From the NCBI RefSeq assembly GCF_000176175.1, contig NZ_ACZP01000012.1:62001-126000 (forward strand): DNA of 64,000 nt, written 5' to 3'. Within the stretch, counting starts at the first letter, position 1. Every line of letters starts with the position of its first letter. This DNA is from Vibrio furnissii CIP 102972 (GTDB taxonomy: Bacteria > Pseudomonadota > Gammaproteobacteria > Enterobacterales > Vibrionaceae). Under the pieces are notes generated by a model. The model saw nothing but the letters and a program-made list of their open reading frames with translations. It was not told the DNA's origin and did no database searches. Shown piece by piece: positions 1 to 10,768 of this stretch. Both the position numbers and the translations under genes were made by a program.

Positions 1-521
1 TGGGAATCAGCCAATTCGCGCTCCTGCGTCGGGTCGTCCGCATCTTCGCGGTATTTCGGTTTCTTCCGCACATACAGTTTGCGATGCACTTCAGACACTA
101 CTTCGCCATGCGCATTTTTAACGTGGATGATAAATTCGGGGAAACATTTATCACCGCAGGCCGTGGCACTTAAAATCGCATCCAGTTGCTGCTGAGGGAT
201 CAAAAACTCCGCGTACAAATCGGTATGACCCGGCTTAATAAAGTTGATGCTGGCTTCTTTGTCCCACACATAATATTGATCGCCTAAAATGCCCATCAAC
301 ATCAGCGAGTAAACTGGGTCTGTGAGCGAAAAAATGCTGCCACCGTATTGGGAGCGATTAGCGTTTTTGTTCCACCAACGCAATTTCAGCCGCATGCGGG
401 CTTCGCGAAAATCGTCACTGATGGATTCAATTTTTATCCCCGCGCCCCAGAATGGCGGCCAGCTATTCAGCGCCCATTTGACAATATTTGGTTTATATAG
501 CTTTGCGAGAGTTTTATTCAT
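1..521 (-). CDS. DUF4442 domain (hot-dog fold) protein, 3' end cut by the window edge
   Basis: The reading frame opens with ATG at 521 and runs off the left edge without a stop, giving 173 residues. The protein begins MNKTLAKLYKPNIVKWALNS and carries the pattern of the DUF4442 family, which has a thioesterase-like hot-dog fold: an RMRLKWWNKN segment followed by GGSIFSLTDP. Family members are usually near 160 residues, so only the charged C-terminal tail is likely missing. Substrate and role are unknown. It diverges from fur, with about 265 bp between the two genes. Confidence 0.75.
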   Translation of the reverse strand, partial: MNKTLAKLYKPNIVKWALNSWPPFWGAGIKIESISDDFREARMRLKLRWWNKNANRSQYGGSIFSLTDPVYSLMLMGILGDQYYVWDKEASINFIKPGHTDLYAEFLIPQQQLDAILSATACGDKCFPEFIIHVKNAHGEVVSEVHRKLYVRKKPKYREDADDPTQERELADS

Positions 522-699
522 GCTTTCCGTGCCTTAGACTCGATTTCGACCGCCTACATCAGTGCTTAAATCGACAGGGTCTATTAATCACGACGTAGAC
601 TTAACGCTCAGTTAATGTTAAACAATTGTAACTGGTCAGAGCACTTTTAGCAGTGATATCACGCGGCTTTACGAAAAAATAGTAGTAACCCTTTGAAGT

Positions 700-740
700 T
701 CGTGGTTTATTGTTCGCTGTGACTAACCTATAATGTTGGA
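700..740 (+). promoter_or_regulatory. Probable sigma70 promoter of fur
   Basis: A perfect TATAAT stands at 729-734, about 55 bp before the fur ATG. No good -35 hexamer lies at 17 bp; TTTATT at 706-711 is the best placed. I saw no convincing Fur box here. Confidence 0.4.
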
Positions 741-787
741 CAACATTGACTTCTGTTCATTACTGCAGATCATCAACGGGAAAGTAT

Positions 788-1237
788 ATGTCAGACAATA
801 ACCAAGCGCTAAAGGATGCTGGTCTTAAAGTAACCCTTCCACGGCTAAAGATTTTAGAAGTACTACAACAGCCTGAGTGCCAACATATTAGTGCTGAAGA
901 GCTGTACAAGAAGCTGATTGATCTCGGTGAAGAGATCGGCCTTGCGACAGTTTATCGAGTACTAAACCAATTTGATGATGCAGGCATCGTGACACGCCAT
1001 CACTTTGAAGGCGGCAAATCAGTATTTGAACTGTCGACTCAGCATCACCATGATCACCTAGTGTGCCTCGACTGTGGGGAAGTAATTGAGTTTTCGGACG
1101 AATTGATTGAACAACGTCAGAAAGAGATTGCTTCACAGTACAACGTACAACTGACTAACCACAGTTTGTACCTGTACGGCAAATGTGCAGACGGGAGTTG
1201 TAAAGACAACCCAGACGCACACAAAGCGAAAAAGTAA
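788..1237 (+). CDS. fur: Ferric uptake regulator Fur
   Basis: Fur is the cytoplasmic iron-sensing repressor of siderophore and iron-uptake genes. The 149-residue product matches the usual Vibrio length. An N-terminal winged helix includes ATVYRVLNQFDDAG (about residues 53-66). The metal-binding dimerisation half has HHHDHLVCLDCGEV (about 86-99), whose CxxC pair at 93/96 corresponds to the structural zinc site. The frame stays open upstream to 746, but the family start is the ATG at 788 (MSDNNQALKDAGLKVT). A strong terminator follows at once, so the gene is probably a single unit. Confidence 0.97.
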   Translation: MSDNNQALKDAGLKVTLPRLKILEVLQQPECQHISAEELYKKLIDLGEEIGLATVYRVLNQFDDAGIVTRHHFEGGKSVFELSTQHHHDHLVCLDCGEVIEFSDELIEQRQKEIASQYNVQLTNHSLYLYGKCADGSCKDNPDAHKAKK

Positions 1238-1241
1238 CCAT

Positions 1242-1273
1242 AAAAAAACCACCGCAAGCGGTGGTTTTTTTTC
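1242..1273. terminator. Bidirectional rho-independent terminator between fur and asd
   Basis: The stem AAACCACCGC/GCGGTGGTTT has a 2-base AA loop and is flanked by A and T runs. It can serve fur on the plus strand and asd on the minus strand. Confidence 0.85.
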
Positions 1274-1290
1274 ATGTCGGCGAAACCGAA

Positions 1291-2304
1291 TCAGAAGTAG
1301 TCACGTACCAACACTTCCGCAATTTGCACCGCGTTAGTCGCTGCGCCTTTACGAACGTTGTCCGCCACAACCCACAAGTTCACGCCGCTGTGATGACTGA
1401 TGTCATTGCGAATACGGCCGACCATCACATGATCTTTTCCGCCAGCATCACGCACTTGCGTTGGGAAGTCTTCCCCTTGGAACACTTCCACACCATCCGT
1501 TTGTGACAATAGCTCAATCACCTGCTCGGCATCGATTGGCGCACTGGTTTCCACGTGTAGCGCTTCCGCATGACCATAAAACACGGGCACACGAACACAA
1601 GTTGGGTTCACCATGATCGACGGATCATTGAAAATCTTTTGCGTTTCCCACACCATTTTCATCTCTTCTTTGGTGTAGCCATTGTCCATAAACACATCGA
1701 TTTGTGGAATGCAGTTAAACGCAATTTGTTGGCTGAATGCTTTGTTCTCCGCAGGAATCCCGTTGAGCAGCTTCGCCGTTTGGCCAGCCAATTCATCGAT
1801 GCCCGCTTTCCCCGCCCCTGAAACCGACTGGTATGTCGTCACGTTGATGCGTTCAATGCCCACCGCGTCGTAAATCGGCTTCAGCGCCACCAGCATTTGA
1901 ATGGTAGAGCAGTTAGGGTTGGCAATGATGTTGCGGTTACGAAACTCTGCAATCGCTTCAGGGTTGACTTCAGGCACAACCAACGGGATATCGTAGTCGT
2001 AGCGGAAGTGCGACGTGTTGTCGATCACAACCACACCCGCATCCGCAGCAATCGGCGCCCACTGTGCAGACAGATCACCACCGGCAGAAAACAGCGCAAT
2101 GTGCACTTGTGACCAATCAAACTCTTCCACGTTCTGGACGCGGACTGTTTTGCCGTTGAAACGGTAGGTTTTCCCTTCGCTACGCTCACTTGCGAGCAGG
2201 TACAGTTCGCCGACAGGAAACTTACGTTCCTGCAGCACTTCTAACATGGTTTCGCCTACGGCGCCTGTTGCGCCAAAGATGGCAACATTAAATTCTTGGC
2301 TCAT
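1291..2304 (-). CDS. asd: Aspartate-semialdehyde dehydrogenase
   Basis: Asd reduces aspartyl phosphate to aspartate semialdehyde with NADPH, the branch point to lysine/diaminopimelate, threonine and methionine. The 337-residue protein has the N-terminal NADP-binding loop FGATGAVG (about 10-17) and the catalytic cysteine in NPNCSTIQ (about 131-138). It is the shorter USG-1-like type of Asd rather than the long E. coli Asd type. Its first 17 bp overlap the end of pdxB, so the two are cotranscribed. The window's dapA and dapE act further down the same lysine branch. Confidence 0.95.
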   Translation of the reverse strand: MSQEFNVAIFGATGAVGETMLEVLQERKFPVGELYLLASERSEGKTYRFNGKTVRVQNVEEFDWSQVHIALFSAGGDLSAQWAPIAADAGVVVIDNTSHFRYDYDIPLVVPEVNPEAIAEFRNRNIIANPNCSTIQMLVALKPIYDAVGIERINVTTYQSVSGAGKAGIDELAGQTAKLLNGIPAENKAFSQQIAFNCIPQIDVFMDNGYTKEEMKMVWETQKIFNDPSIMVNPTCVRVPVFYGHAEALHVETSAPIDAEQVIELLSQTDGVEVFQGEDFPTQVRDAGGKDHVMVGRIRNDISHHSGVNLWVVADNVRKGAATNAVQIAEVLVRDYF

Positions 2305-3433
2305 TCGTTACCTCAATTTTAAAACCTAATTTCGCCAGTGGCTCCAGATGACAAGTCGCCTCTCCAACGAGTGTGATCGCGCTATACTCACGTCTGTCCC
2401 AATATTGTTTACGCATTTGGTCAAACGCGCCAGGTTTGTGTATTTCGCGACGGAACAGGGCGTCATCACGACGCACATCGTAAATCAGTTGTGTGAGTGT
2501 CAGCAGCGTCGCTTCATCCCATGCACGATCTAACGTGACTTCTGGGATTGGCGCCACAGGCAACAAGGTTGAAGGGTTCGCCCACAACGCGTTCCCAAGA
2601 AACTCACAGTAACTGTTAAAAATCATCGTTGTGCCACGCGCTTTACCTTCAAGGCCATATCCGGCCACGTGCGGTGTAGCAAACGCCAGCAGCGGCAGCA
2701 ATGCCATATCCACTTGCGGTTCAAATTCAAATACATCCAACGCCGCGGTAAAACCATCACCCTGTTGCAGGCGCGCTTTGAGCGCGTCGTTGTCGACCAC
2801 TGGACCACGCGCAGCGTTGATCAGAATCTGATCGCTGCGCAGGTTCTCCAACACCGTGCTGTCAATCAAATGATGGGTAGGCCATTCCCCCTCGGTGGTG
2901 ATCGGCGTGTGCAGCGTGATCACATCCGACTGGCTCAACAGTACGTCCAGCGGTGTGAATTCACGGCTGTCCCCTTGTGCCTGTTTCGGTGGATCGTTCA
3001 ACAGCACGTTGATCCCCATCCCCATCAAACACTCAGACAAATACGTCCCCACCTGACCGGCACCAATGATACCGACGGTTTTATCAAATACCGAGAATCC
3101 CTGTTGCTGTGAAAGCACCATCAGCACGCTGAACACGTACTCCGCCACGCCCACTTTGTTACAGCCTGGCGCCGCGGTAAAGAAAATGCCACGCTCTGCC
3201 AGCAGTGCTTGGTCCACATGGTCCATGCCTGCCGTGGCAGTGCCGACGAATTTTAACTTGTTGGCTTTGCTAATCAGCGCTTCATTCACCTTCGTTACAG
3301 AACGAATCATCAGCGCATCCACATCCACCAAGTCGTCTGCCGTCAATGTACGGCCCGGTTTCAGAACCACTTCGCCAAGCTGACTAAACAGCTCTGCGGC
3401 GTAAGGCATATTTTCGTCGATCACAATTTTCAT
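2288..3433 (-). CDS. pdxB: Erythronate-4-phosphate dehydrogenase
   Basis: PdxB oxidises 4-phosphoerythronate in the DXP-dependent pathway of pyridoxal-phosphate synthesis. The 381-residue product has the D-isomer 2-hydroxyacid dehydrogenase fold: the NAD-binding motif GIIGAGQVG (about 118-126), the catalytic region with NAARGPVVD, and a C-terminal dimerisation part that ends [11 protein letters not shown]. The open frame extends to 3583, but [12 protein letters not shown] at 3433 is the family start. It overlaps asd by 17 bp. Confidence 0.95.
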   Translation of the reverse strand: MKIVIDENMPYAAELFSQLGEVVLKPGRTLTADDLVDVDALMIRSVTKVNEALISKANKLKFVGTATAGMDHVDQALLAERGIFFTAAPGCNKVGVAEYVFSVLMVLSQQQGFSVFDKTVGIIGAGQVGTYLSECLMGMGINVLLNDPPKQAQGDSREFTPLDVLLSQSDVITLHTPITTEGEWPTHHLIDSTVLENLRSDQILINAARGPVVDNDALKARLQQGDGFTAALDVFEFEPQVDMALLPLLAFATPHVAGYGLEGKARGTTMIFNSYCEFLGNALWANPSTLLPVAPIPEVTLDRAWDEATLLTLTQLIYDVRRDDALFRREIHKPGAFDQMRKQYWDRREYSAITLVGEATCHLEPLAKLGFKIEVTNEPRI

Positions 3434-3535
3434 AACAGAGTTCACACTATTTGAATTGACTGGTTGTTGTGTTGGAAAGTTTGCAAGGCATTGTGCAGAA
3501 AAGCACTGCCGGTGTCGAGGACTAAAGGGGCACGA

Positions 3536-3571
3536 ATAAAAATGCCCGATGGCAAATTCGCCACCGGGCAA
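3536..3571 (-). terminator. Rho-independent terminator of fabB
   Basis: Read on the minus strand, TGCCCGGTGGCGAATT pairs imperfectly with its partner to TGCCATCGGGCA and is followed by TTTTTATT. It lies about 110 bp past the fabB stop and ahead of pdxB. Confidence 0.75.
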
Positions 3572-3681
3572 CATCCAGAACAAAAGGATCCTATCCCGCT
3601 CTCCATGGGACAGAGTCTGCGTCTGTTCGATCAGCGAAGCCGATCAGTTCTGGAAACCTTTTACCTAAAGGTATGAGGTGC

Positions 3682-4893
3682 TTAACCTTGGTATTTTTTG
3701 ATCACGAGCGTTGCGTTCGTGCCACCAAAACCAAAGCTATTCGACATCACTGTCGTTAATTCTTGTTCACGCGTCTCTGTCACAATGTCCAGACCTTGCG
3801 CCGCTTCATCCAAATTTTCAACGTTGATACTTGGCGCAATGAAGCCGTGATGCAGCATCAGCGTTGAGTAAATCGCTTCGTGTACACCTGCAGCACCCAG
3901 CGCGTGACCTGTCATCGCTTTGGTTGCCGAAATCGCAGGGCTGTTGCCACCGAAGATTTGTTGAATCGCGCCCAGCTCTTTCACATCACCTACTGGTGTT
4001 GATGTGCCGTGCGTGTTCACGTAATCCACTGCGTCTACGTTTTGCATCGCCATCTTCATGCAGCGCACTGCGCCTTCACCCGATGGTGCAACCATGTCGT
4101 AACCGTCTGAGGTTGCGCCGTAGCCCACGATCTCACCGTAGATTTTCGCACCACGCGCCAATGCGTGTTCTAACTCTTCCACCACGACCATACCGCCGCC
4201 GCCAGAGATCACGAAACCGTCGCGGTCTGCATCGTACGTACGAGACGCTTTTTGTGGTGTGTCGTTGTATTTGGTTGACAGCGCACCCATCGCATCAAAC
4301 ATCATGGTCAGTGACCAATCGAGTTCTTCACCGCCGCCGGCGAATACGATGTCTTGCTTGCCAAGCTGAATCAATTCCATGGCGTTACCGATACAGTGTG
4401 CAGATGTCGCACAAGCTGAGCTGATCGAGTAGTTCACACCACGGATTTTAAATGGAGTCGCCAAACAAGCAGAAACCGTTGAAGACATCGTGCGCGGCAC
4501 CATGTAAGGACCAACACGTTTCACGCCTTTCTCACGCAACGTATCAACTGCCGTGACCTGGTTCATTGAAGACGCACCGCCTGAACCCGCGATGATACCA
4601 GTACGATCGTTTGACACTTGCTCCGGAGACAGACCAGAATCCGCAATTGCTTGTTCCAGAGATAGGTATGCATACGCCGCCGCATCACCCATAAAACGCA
4701 TTTGTTTACGGTCGATGTGCTCAGCAGGGTTAATTTTCAGATCACCCCAAACTTGCGAGCGAAGACCGTTCTCTTTGAATTGCTCAGAAGCATTGATGCC
4801 TGACTTACCTGCTTTAAGAGACGCTAAAACTTCTTCGACGTTGTTACCGATACTTGAAACAATACCCATACCGGTGATTACGACTCGTTTCAT
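3682..4893 (-). CDS. fabB: 3-oxoacyl-[acyl-carrier-protein] synthase I
   Basis: FabB elongates acyl-ACP with malonyl-ACP and is essential for unsaturated fatty acid synthesis in this type II system. The 403-residue enzyme carries the catalytic triad of the KAS I/II family: the nucleophile cysteine in SSACATSAH (about 158-166), the histidine in [11 protein letters not shown] (about 294-304) and the histidine in [12 protein letters not shown] (about 325-336). It is transcribed alone and diverges from mnmC, as in E. coli. Confidence 0.97.
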   Translation of the reverse strand: MKRVVITGMGIVSSIGNNVEEVLASLKAGKSGINASEQFKENGLRSQVWGDLKINPAEHIDRKQMRFMGDAAAYAYLSLEQAIADSGLSPEQVSNDRTGIIAGSGGASSMNQVTAVDTLREKGVKRVGPYMVPRTMSSTVSACLATPFKIRGVNYSISSACATSAHCIGNAMELIQLGKQDIVFAGGGEELDWSLTMMFDAMGALSTKYNDTPQKASRTYDADRDGFVISGGGGMVVVEELEHALARGAKIYGEIVGYGATSDGYDMVAPSGEGAVRCMKMAMQNVDAVDYVNTHGTSTPVGDVKELGAIQQIFGGNSPAISATKAMTGHALGAAGVHEAIYSTLMLHHGFIAPSINVENLDEAAQGLDIVTETREQELTTVMSNSFGFGGTNATLVIKKYQG

Positions 4894-4945
4894 GTGACAT
4901 TCCTATAATTCAAAATTCCGCTAAATAATAACGAAGAAGGACAAC

Positions 4946-4963
4946 AAAAGTGGTCAGCTTTCC
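4946..4963. promoter_or_regulatory. Possible FadR-like half-site in the fabB/mnmC divergent region
   Basis: AAAAGTGGTCAGCTTTCC contains TGGTC, the left half of the FadR operator, but the right half does not match the consensus. FadR activates fabB in E. coli, so location and direction would fit. The match alone is weak. Confidence 0.2.
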
Positions 4964-5021
4964 CATAAATCCGTACAATCTCAGCCCATATTTCCGCCAG
5001 ATTTCATAGAATCCATTCATA

Positions 5022-7040
5022 ATGACTTCCATTACTCACGCGCAGCTCGGCTGGAACCATGTCGGCACACCGGTTTCAGACCAATTTGACGATGTCTATT
5101 TCTCGAACGTCAATGGCTTGGAAGAAACCCGCTACGTGTTTCTGACTCAAAATCATCTCCCACAAAGATGGCATGAATATGACCAACGTCGTTTTGTGGT
5201 GGCTGAAACGGGCTTTGGGACCGGCCTCAACTTCCTCGCCCTATGGCAATGGTTTGACAAGTTTAGACACCAAAACCCGCAAGCGACACTAAAATCGTTG
5301 CATTTCATCAGTTTTGAGAAATATCCGCTCAATAAAGACGATTTAATCAAAGCGCACGAGTCCTGGCCTGAACTGGCCGACTACGCCAAACAACTGCACG
5401 AACACTACCCGATTGCGGTGCCGGAATGCCATCGCATCGTGTTGGCAGACGGCGCCGTGACGCTCGATCTGTGGTTTGGCGACATCAAAGATTGCATGCC
5501 AAACGTTCCGGTTCCCGCCCAAGGTTTAGTGGACGCTTGGTTCCTTGACGGCTTTGCGCCCAGCAAAAATCCGGAAATGTGGAATCAAAATCTGTTCAAC
5601 GGCATGGCAAAACTGGCCAAACAAGATTGCACCTGCGCCACCTTCACTTCAGCCGGCTTTGTTCGCCGTGGCTTAATTGAAGCCGGGTTCGCGATGAAAA
5701 AAGTCAAAGGCTTTGGCACCAAACGGGAAATGATCGTGGGGTCCCTCACCGAGAAACATCCTGACAGTAACATTAAACCGTGGTACAAGCTCAACTCCCT
5801 AGAGAACGTTCATGATGTGGCCATCATTGGTGGTGGTATCGCCAGTGCAGCGCTGGCGAAATCGCTGAGCGAGCGCGGTGTGACCGTCACCTTGTATTGT
5901 GAAGATGATGCCCCCGCACAAGGTGCTTCCGGCAATCGTCAGGGCGCGGTTTACCCGCTGTTGAATGGTGAGCACGTGGGGGTATCCCGTGTGTTTGCGC
6001 CTGCATTTCTCTATGCTCGTCAATTTGCCGAACGCGCAGCAAAGCACATCGACTTCGATCATGATTGGTGTGGCGTCACCCAACTGATGTGGGATGACAA
6101 ATCGGCCGTCAAACTCAATAAAATGATCGACGGTGAGTTTTCAACGCAATTGGTGACCCAACTCGATGCAGAGCAAACATCCGCCATGATGGGGCTGCCC
6201 GTCTCGGTGCCGAGCGTTCATTACCCGCTCGGAGGCTGGCTGTGTCCGGCGCAGCTCACCACCGGGTTGCTCACAAAACTCAGTGAGGAAGGCAAATTAA
6301 CCGCGCATTTCAATCACCGCGTGACGGCCTTGAATTGGGATGCAGCCAACCAAGTGTGGCACCTCAACGTTGCAGAGCGCCAAGCCGAGCACCAATGTGT
6401 GATCGTCGCCAACGGCCATCAGTTTGATGCCTTTGAGCAGACTCAATCGCTGCCACTCGGCAAAGTCAAAGGTCAGGTCAGTCACATTCCGACCAATGAC
6501 ACGCTCCAACAACTGCGCACCGTGCTGTGCTATGACGGGTACATGACCCCCAATAACCCAGCCTCAGGCACCCATTGCATCGGCGCCAGCTATGATCGCA
6601 CGCACCTCGATTGCGAATTCGACCCTGCCGCGCAAATCGAAAACGGTGCCCGCCTGACAAAATGTATTGCCGACCAACACTGGCCAACATTGGTCGATAC
6701 CCGCGACAACGCCTCTCGCCAAGGCATTCGTTGTGTTAGCCGCGATCACTTGCCGTTTGTGGGAAGTATCGGCAACCTAGATGCGATTTTGCGTCAGTAT
6801 CATGACCTCGTCCATCAAGATGAGCAGCATGCCGAACCAGTCGCGCACTACCCGCACTTGTATGGCTTGCTAGGATTGGGCTCGCGCGGCCTCAGCTCCG
6901 CGCCATTGCTGGCGGAAGTGTTGGCCTCCATCATTTGTGGCGATCCGCTGCCGCTGCCCGTCGATGTGATGGAGACACTGCACCCAAGCCGCATGTGGGT
7001 ACGCCGCTTGCGCAAAGGCAAAGCGCTCAGCGAACAATAA
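5022..7040 (+). CDS. mnmC: Bifunctional tRNA mnm5s2U34 biosynthesis enzyme MnmC
   Basis: MnmC completes the wobble modification 5-methylaminomethyl-2-thiouridine. Its C-terminal FAD oxidoreductase removes the carboxymethyl group, and its N-terminal SAM methyltransferase then methylates the amine. In the 672-residue protein the methyltransferase covers about residues 1-245, with the SAM motif [11 protein letters not shown] near 62-72 and [17 protein letters not shown] near 172. The oxidase starts with the Rossmann motif [12 protein letters not shown] near 266. The gene is monocistronic, between divergent fabB and a bidirectional terminator. Confidence 0.96.
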   Translation: MTSITHAQLGWNHVGTPVSDQFDDVYFSNVNGLEETRYVFLTQNHLPQRWHEYDQRRFVVAETGFGTGLNFLALWQWFDKFRHQNPQATLKSLHFISFEKYPLNKDDLIKAHESWPELADYAKQLHEHYPIAVPECHRIVLADGAVTLDLWFGDIKDCMPNVPVPAQGLVDAWFLDGFAPSKNPEMWNQNLFNGMAKLAKQDCTCATFTSAGFVRRGLIEAGFAMKKVKGFGTKREMIVGSLTEKHPDSNIKPWYKLNSLENVHDVAIIGGGIASAALAKSLSERGVTVTLYCEDDAPAQGASGNRQGAVYPLLNGEHVGVSRVFAPAFLYARQFAERAAKHIDFDHDWCGVTQLMWDDKSAVKLNKMIDGEFSTQLVTQLDAEQTSAMMGLPVSVPSVHYPLGGWLCPAQLTTGLLTKLSEEGKLTAHFNHRVTALNWDAANQVWHLNVAERQAEHQCVIVANGHQFDAFEQTQSLPLGKVKGQVSHIPTNDTLQQLRTVLCYDGYMTPNNPASGTHCIGASYDRTHLDCEFDPAAQIENGARLTKCIADQHWPTLVDTRDNASRQGIRCVSRDHLPFVGSIGNLDAILRQYHDLVHQDEQHAEPVAHYPHLYGLLGLGSRGLSSAPLLAEVLASIICGDPLPLPVDVMETLHPSRMWVRRLRKGKALSEQ

Positions 7041-7091
7041 TCGCGCCCATCCGCCAAAATACAAATCAGTAGACACACAAGTCAGCAGACA

Positions 7092-7122
7092 CAAAAAAGC
7101 CTCGCAATGCGAGGCTTTTTCT
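7092..7122. terminator. Bidirectional terminator between mnmC and the flavin reductase gene
   Basis: The stem AAAAAGCCTCGC/GCGAGGCTTTTT has a 3-4 base loop, with an A run before it and a T run after it. It serves mnmC on plus and the 7141-7665 gene on minus. Confidence 0.85.
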
Positions 7123-7140
7123 TGATGAAAACTGTGCAAA

Positions 7141-7665
7141 TTATGCCAGTGTTGCCACCGCTTGTTGAATTTCAGTGGCGATGGCTTCGTTGGTCACTTG
7201 ACCGCTTGCGAGATCAAAGTTGTCGTAGAAGCTCGGTACTGAAACCGACGCTTTGACATTGCCACCAAAGAATGGCGCTGAACCTTTTGCCGCCGCCAAG
7301 ACCGATTGTGCGCCGCCAGGGCCCGGTGAGGTTGCAAGGTAAACGGCCGGTTTGTTTTTAAACATTTCACGATCGATACGTGAGGCCCAGTCAAACAAGT
7401 TTTTGTATGCCGCTGGGTAGTGGCCGTTGTGCTCAGCAAAAGAGATCACAAACGCATCAGCTTGCGCCAAATCGCGTAGGAAGCCTTGTGCACCTTCAGC
7501 TTGGCCAATCTCTTTTTCAAGATCTTCACTGAACATCGGAACGTTGTAGTTGTTGATGTCCAGAACCTGAACGTCAGCGCCATCGATGAGATTCGCTGCA
7601 TAGGTTGCCAAAGCTTTGTTGATTGATGTTGAGCTAGTGCTAGCCCCAAATGCGATAACTTTCAT
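7141..7665 (-). CDS. NADPH-dependent FMN reductase family protein
   Basis: The 174-residue protein belongs to the flavodoxin-like NADPH-dependent FMN reductase family, which includes ChrR/YieF-type quinone and chromate reductases. It begins MKVIAFGASTSSTSINKAL, the FMN-phosphate loop. Further motifs are SFAEHNGHYPAAYKNLFDWA (about 92-111), close to the family's P-x-Y-N signature, and ATSPGPGGAQ (about 131-140). A good ribosome binding site (AAGGA) lies about 8 bp before the ATG. The physiological substrate cannot be read from the sequence; quinone or flavin reduction is most likely. Confidence 0.8.
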   Translation of the reverse strand: MKVIAFGASTSSTSINKALATYAANLIDGADVQVLDINNYNVPMFSEDLEKEIGQAEGAQGFLRDLAQADAFVISFAEHNGHYPAAYKNLFDWASRIDREMFKNKPAVYLATSPGPGGAQSVLAAAKGSAPFFGGNVKASVSVPSFYDNFDLASGQVTNEAIATEIQQAVATLA

Positions 7666-7795
7666 GCTGATATCCTTAAGTGCTCATTTGATGAAACTAG
7701 ATTAAACATTCAGCACGCCAGCCACAACCGTAAAAATTGTAAGGAGTTATTCGAATAAATTGAATGACCCAGACGCAACCTGCCACGTCGGTCAA

Positions 7796-8059
7796 TTACA
7801 CCAACGCCACCAGTTCACGCCACAGATCCGAGACAATCACGCGGTCGGCCGGATTGAGCTCTGAACGCGCCGCATCCAAGCTCTGTTCAATGCGATTTTT
7901 CAGCTCTTCCACATCCTGCACACCGTCGTCTTCGCACGCCGCCGCCGATAACGAGATATGACCACGCAGATACCCTCCCGCAAACAATTCATCAGGGGAA
8001 GCGGTTTCGATGCGGGTGTCGATCAGCTCAAGGAGTTTTTCTTCAAATTCAATAATCAT
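7796..8059 (-). CDS. yfcL: YfcL family protein
   Basis: This 87-residue acidic protein resembles E. coli YfcL in sequence and in position: the fabB-mnmC-yfcL-epmC order is kept. It is mostly helical with no membrane segment or signal peptide (MIIEFEEKLLELIDTRIETA). It starts 10 bp after the epmC stop, so the two form an operon. No biochemical function is established for the family. Confidence 0.8.
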   Translation of the reverse strand: MIIEFEEKLLELIDTRIETASPDELFAGGYLRGHISLSAAACEDDGVQDVEELKNRIEQSLDAARSELNPADRVIVSDLWRELVALV

Positions 8060-8069
8060 ATTTATCTCG

Positions 8070-8600
8070 TTACTTCACTAAAAATTGGTCTGCGGTTAAA
8101 GGTGCGATGTGGTAAAAAGCGCGCAGTGCCTCCGACAACATCTTCACTCGCTGCGGCAATCCATCGGCTAAAATACGCAGCACTTCTTGATGCACCGTGT
8201 GCATAAACGCCAGTCGATCAGGCTCAAAATCGCCGTTGAGGTTGTCACAACTGACGGTAAAAGGAAACCCTGCACTCCGTGACAAAATCCATTCGTATGC
8301 CTGCGGGCGCACTTCCACTTTCTCAAACGCCGCTTGAACCGCCTCCGTGCGGCCATCCGGTTCATACCAATAGCCAAAGTCTTCCAATAGACGGCGCTCT
8401 GGCCCCGCCACGCACCAATGGGCGATTTCATGCAACGCAGAGGCATAGAACCCGCGCGCGAAGATGATGCGGTGATAAGCCACGCTATCATCGGCAGGTA
8501 AATAGATCGGTTCATCGCCTCCAAGTTCCAACTGAGTGTTGAATGAGGCAAAGAACGTCTCATTAAAAATGGTGATCAAATCTGTGTAGTGATGAGTCAT
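8070..8600 (-). CDS. epmC: Elongation factor P hydroxylase EpmC (YfcM)
   Basis: EpmC adds the final hydroxyl group to the beta-lysylated lysine of elongation factor P, after EpmA and EpmB. The 176-residue product has the metal-binding motif ALHEIAHWCVAG (about 56-67) and the conserved EDFGYWYEPDGR stretch. The frame is open up to 8732, but MTHHYTDLITIFNETFF at 8600 gives the family length (about 180). It precedes yfcL by 10 bp. Confidence 0.9.
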   Translation of the reverse strand: MTHHYTDLITIFNETFFASFNTQLELGGDEPIYLPADDSVAYHRIIFARGFYASALHEIAHWCVAGPERRLLEDFGYWYEPDGRTEAVQAAFEKVEVRPQAYEWILSRSAGFPFTVSCDNLNGDFEPDRLAFMHTVHQEVLRILADGLPQRVKMLSEALRAFYHIAPLTADQFLVK

Positions 8601-8795
8601 AACATTACGGCTAACGATCCTCGACGCGGTGCATTCTGGCGATTTTTTTGTTCCGGGTAAAGATTTGCAACAAAGTTCATTAGTTTTAGTAATCCGGCAA
8701 ACGGTTTCTTTGCACAAAATCTCATTCGTCAACGACGCGCTTTCCCTCTACACTTGCGCCTTTTATGGCGCATACGATTCATAGGGTCTTTTTCG

Positions 8796-9419
8796 ATGCT
8801 TTTGAGTGTTTTATATATTATCGGGATTACCGCAGAAGCCATGACAGGCGCATTGAGCGCAGGCCGACGCAAAATGGATTGGTTTGGTGTCATGCTGGTT
8901 GCCAGTGCAACCGCCATTGGCGGGGGCACGGTGCGCGATATTCTGTTGGGTCACTACCCGTTGGGTTGGGTGAAACATCCAGAATACTTGGCCATTACTT
9001 GCTTAGCAGGGGTTCTGACCACCGGCATTTACCAATGGGTAATCAAACTCAAAGGACTGTTTATTCGCTTGGATGCGCTGGGGCTGATTGTGTTTAGCAT
9101 CATCGGGACCAAAGTTGCGATGGGCATGGGCCATCATGCGATGATCTGCATGGTTGCGGCGCTGGTCACAGGCGTATTTGGTGGCCTGCTGCGCGATTTG
9201 ATCTGTCGTCAGCAACCTTTGGTGCTACACGATGAGCTTTACGCCTCGGTCACCTTGGTCGCCTCCGGTTTGTACTTGGGCATGCTAGAGCTGGGCATCA
9301 ACGACGTCACCACCACCATCGTCACCTTGGTGGTCGGTTATACGCTGCGCATGGCGGCTGTCCGCTTTAAATGGCGCTTGCCGTCATTCCATCTGGAAAC
9401 GGAAAACTCATTGCACTGA
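8796..9419 (+). CDS. TRIC cation channel family (UPF0126) membrane protein, YicG-like
   Basis: The 207-residue protein has about seven hydrophobic segments in two repeated halves of the UPF0126/TRIC fold. The duplicated signature appears as ATAIGGGTVRDILLG (about 38-52) and VTGVFGGLLRDLICRQ (about 124-139). It resembles E. coli YicG. Prokaryotic relatives form trimeric K+-permeable channels; the ion and role here are inferred. The ATG at 8796 is preferred over upstream in-frame codons because it gives family length and an AGGG-type ribosome site just upstream. A terminator follows. Confidence 0.85.
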   Translation: MLLSVLYIIGITAEAMTGALSAGRRKMDWFGVMLVASATAIGGGTVRDILLGHYPLGWVKHPEYLAITCLAGVLTTGIYQWVIKLKGLFIRLDALGLIVFSIIGTKVAMGMGHHAMICMVAALVTGVFGGLLRDLICRQQPLVLHDELYASVTLVASGLYLGMLELGINDVTTTIVTLVVGYTLRMAAVRFKWRLPSFHLETENSLH

Positions 9420-9442
9420 TGCAGTGCAATGAGCATTGATAC

Positions 9443-9480
9443 ATAAAAAAACGCCCCTATCATTGGGGCGTTTTTGTTTG
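9443..9480. terminator. Bidirectional terminator between the TRIC gene and aroC
   Basis: The stem ACGCCCCTAT/ATTGGGGCGT is flanked by seven A residues and by TTTTTGTTT. It can end transcripts from both convergent genes. Confidence 0.85.
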
Positions 9481-9495
9481 ATGTTTGTGGTGCGA

Positions 9496-10581
9496 TTAAA
9501 TCATCGGCGTTTCCGTGTGCACGCCGTGGTTTTGACCACGGTGACGCAACAGATGATCCATCAACACAATCGCCAGCATTGCTTCAGCAATAGGCACTGC
9601 GCGAATGCCCACACATGGATCATGACGACCTTTGGTGATGAGCTGCGTTGCTTCACCCGTGCGCGTGATGGTGTCGCCCGGAACCGTGATACTTGATGTG
9701 GGTTTCAGGGCAATGTTTGCCACCACATCCTGACCGGTTGAAATGCCGCCAAGAATGCCGCCCGCATGGTTGCTTGCAAACCCTTCAGGCGTCAGCGGAT
9801 CACGATGTTGGCTGCCTTTTTGCTTCACCACATCAAACCCGTCACCGATTTCTACGCCTTTCACCGCGTTGATGCTCATCAGCGCGTGAGCAATATCGGC
9901 ATCCAAGCGATCAAACACTGGTTCACCAAGGCCCACTGGCAGATTGGTGGCTACAACCTGAATCTTGGCACCAATCGAATCGCCCTCTTTTTTCAGATCA
10001 CGGATCAGTTGATCAAACGCATCCACTTTGTCGACATCCGGACAGAAGAACGCGTTGTTGTCGATTTCATTCCAGTCCACTTTGTCGATCGACACATCCC
10101 CCATCTGTGACAGGTAGGCGCGAATCTCAACGCCGAATTCCTGCTTGAGGTACTTCTTGGCAATGCCACCTGCCGCCACACGCATCGCGGTTTCACGTGC
10201 CGACGAACGGCCGCCGCCACGGTAATCTCGAATGCCGTATTTCTGATGGTAGGTGTAATCCGCATGACCCGGACGGAACTTGTCTTTAATGTCGGAATAA
10301 TCTTTGGAGCGTTGATCGGTGTTTTCAATCAGCAGTCCAATCGAGGTGCCGGTGGTTTTGCCTTCAAACACCCCCGAAAGGATTTTCACTTCATCCGGTT
10401 CACGACGCTGTGTGGTATAGCGCGATGTGCCCGGACGGCGACGATCCAAATCCACCTGTAAATCTGCTTCACTGATCTCTAAGCCCGGAGGGCAACCGTC
10501 AACGATACATCCCAGTGCGATACCGTGACTTTCCCCGAATGTCGTCACTCGGAAATGTTGTCCGATACTGTTTCCTGCCAT
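9496..10581 (-). CDS. aroC: Chorismate synthase
   Basis: AroC converts 5-enolpyruvylshikimate-3-phosphate to chorismate using reduced FMN, the last common step to aromatic amino acids, folate and ubiquinone. The 361-residue enzyme has all three family signatures: [18 protein letters not shown] (about 16-33), [20 protein letters not shown] (about 122-141) and the [17 protein letters not shown] region near the C-terminus. The ATG follows a GAGGAAG ribosome site. It lies downstream of prmB, but a terminator at 10711-10740 separates them. Confidence 0.97.
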   Translation of the reverse strand: MAGNSIGQHFRVTTFGESHGIALGCIVDGCPPGLEISEADLQVDLDRRRPGTSRYTTQRREPDEVKILSGVFEGKTTGTSIGLLIENTDQRSKDYSDIKDKFRPGHADYTYHQKYGIRDYRGGGRSSARETAMRVAAGGIAKKYLKQEFGVEIRAYLSQMGDVSIDKVDWNEIDNNAFFCPDVDKVDAFDQLIRDLKKEGDSIGAKIQVVATNLPVGLGEPVFDRLDADIAHALMSINAVKGVEIGDGFDVVKQKGSQHRDPLTPEGFASNHAGGILGGISTGQDVVANIALKPTSSITVPGDTITRTGEATQLITKGRHDPCVGIRAVPIAEAMLAIVLMDHLLRHRGQNHGVHTETPMI

Positions 10582-10710
10582 TACTTCCTCAAATTAGCTT
10601 TCCGCAAGCCTGAACGTTTGGCTCGCGGCACACATTACAATTCTTCGTGGATTCATAGTCGCTTGATTACGAAATGATGTAAAGCCCCAAAATCGAACAA
10701 TTTTGCGAGG

Positions 10711-10741
10711 CACAAAAAAGCCGGCGCAATGGCCGGCTTAG
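10711..10741 (-). terminator. Terminator of prmB
   Basis: On the minus strand, TAAGCCGGCCATTGCGCCGG continues into CTTTTTTGTG: a GCCGGC-type stem followed by six T. It follows the prmB stop by about 30 bp. Confidence 0.8.
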
Positions 10742-10768
10742 GTCGTTAATATGGCTAATTTGAGCGGC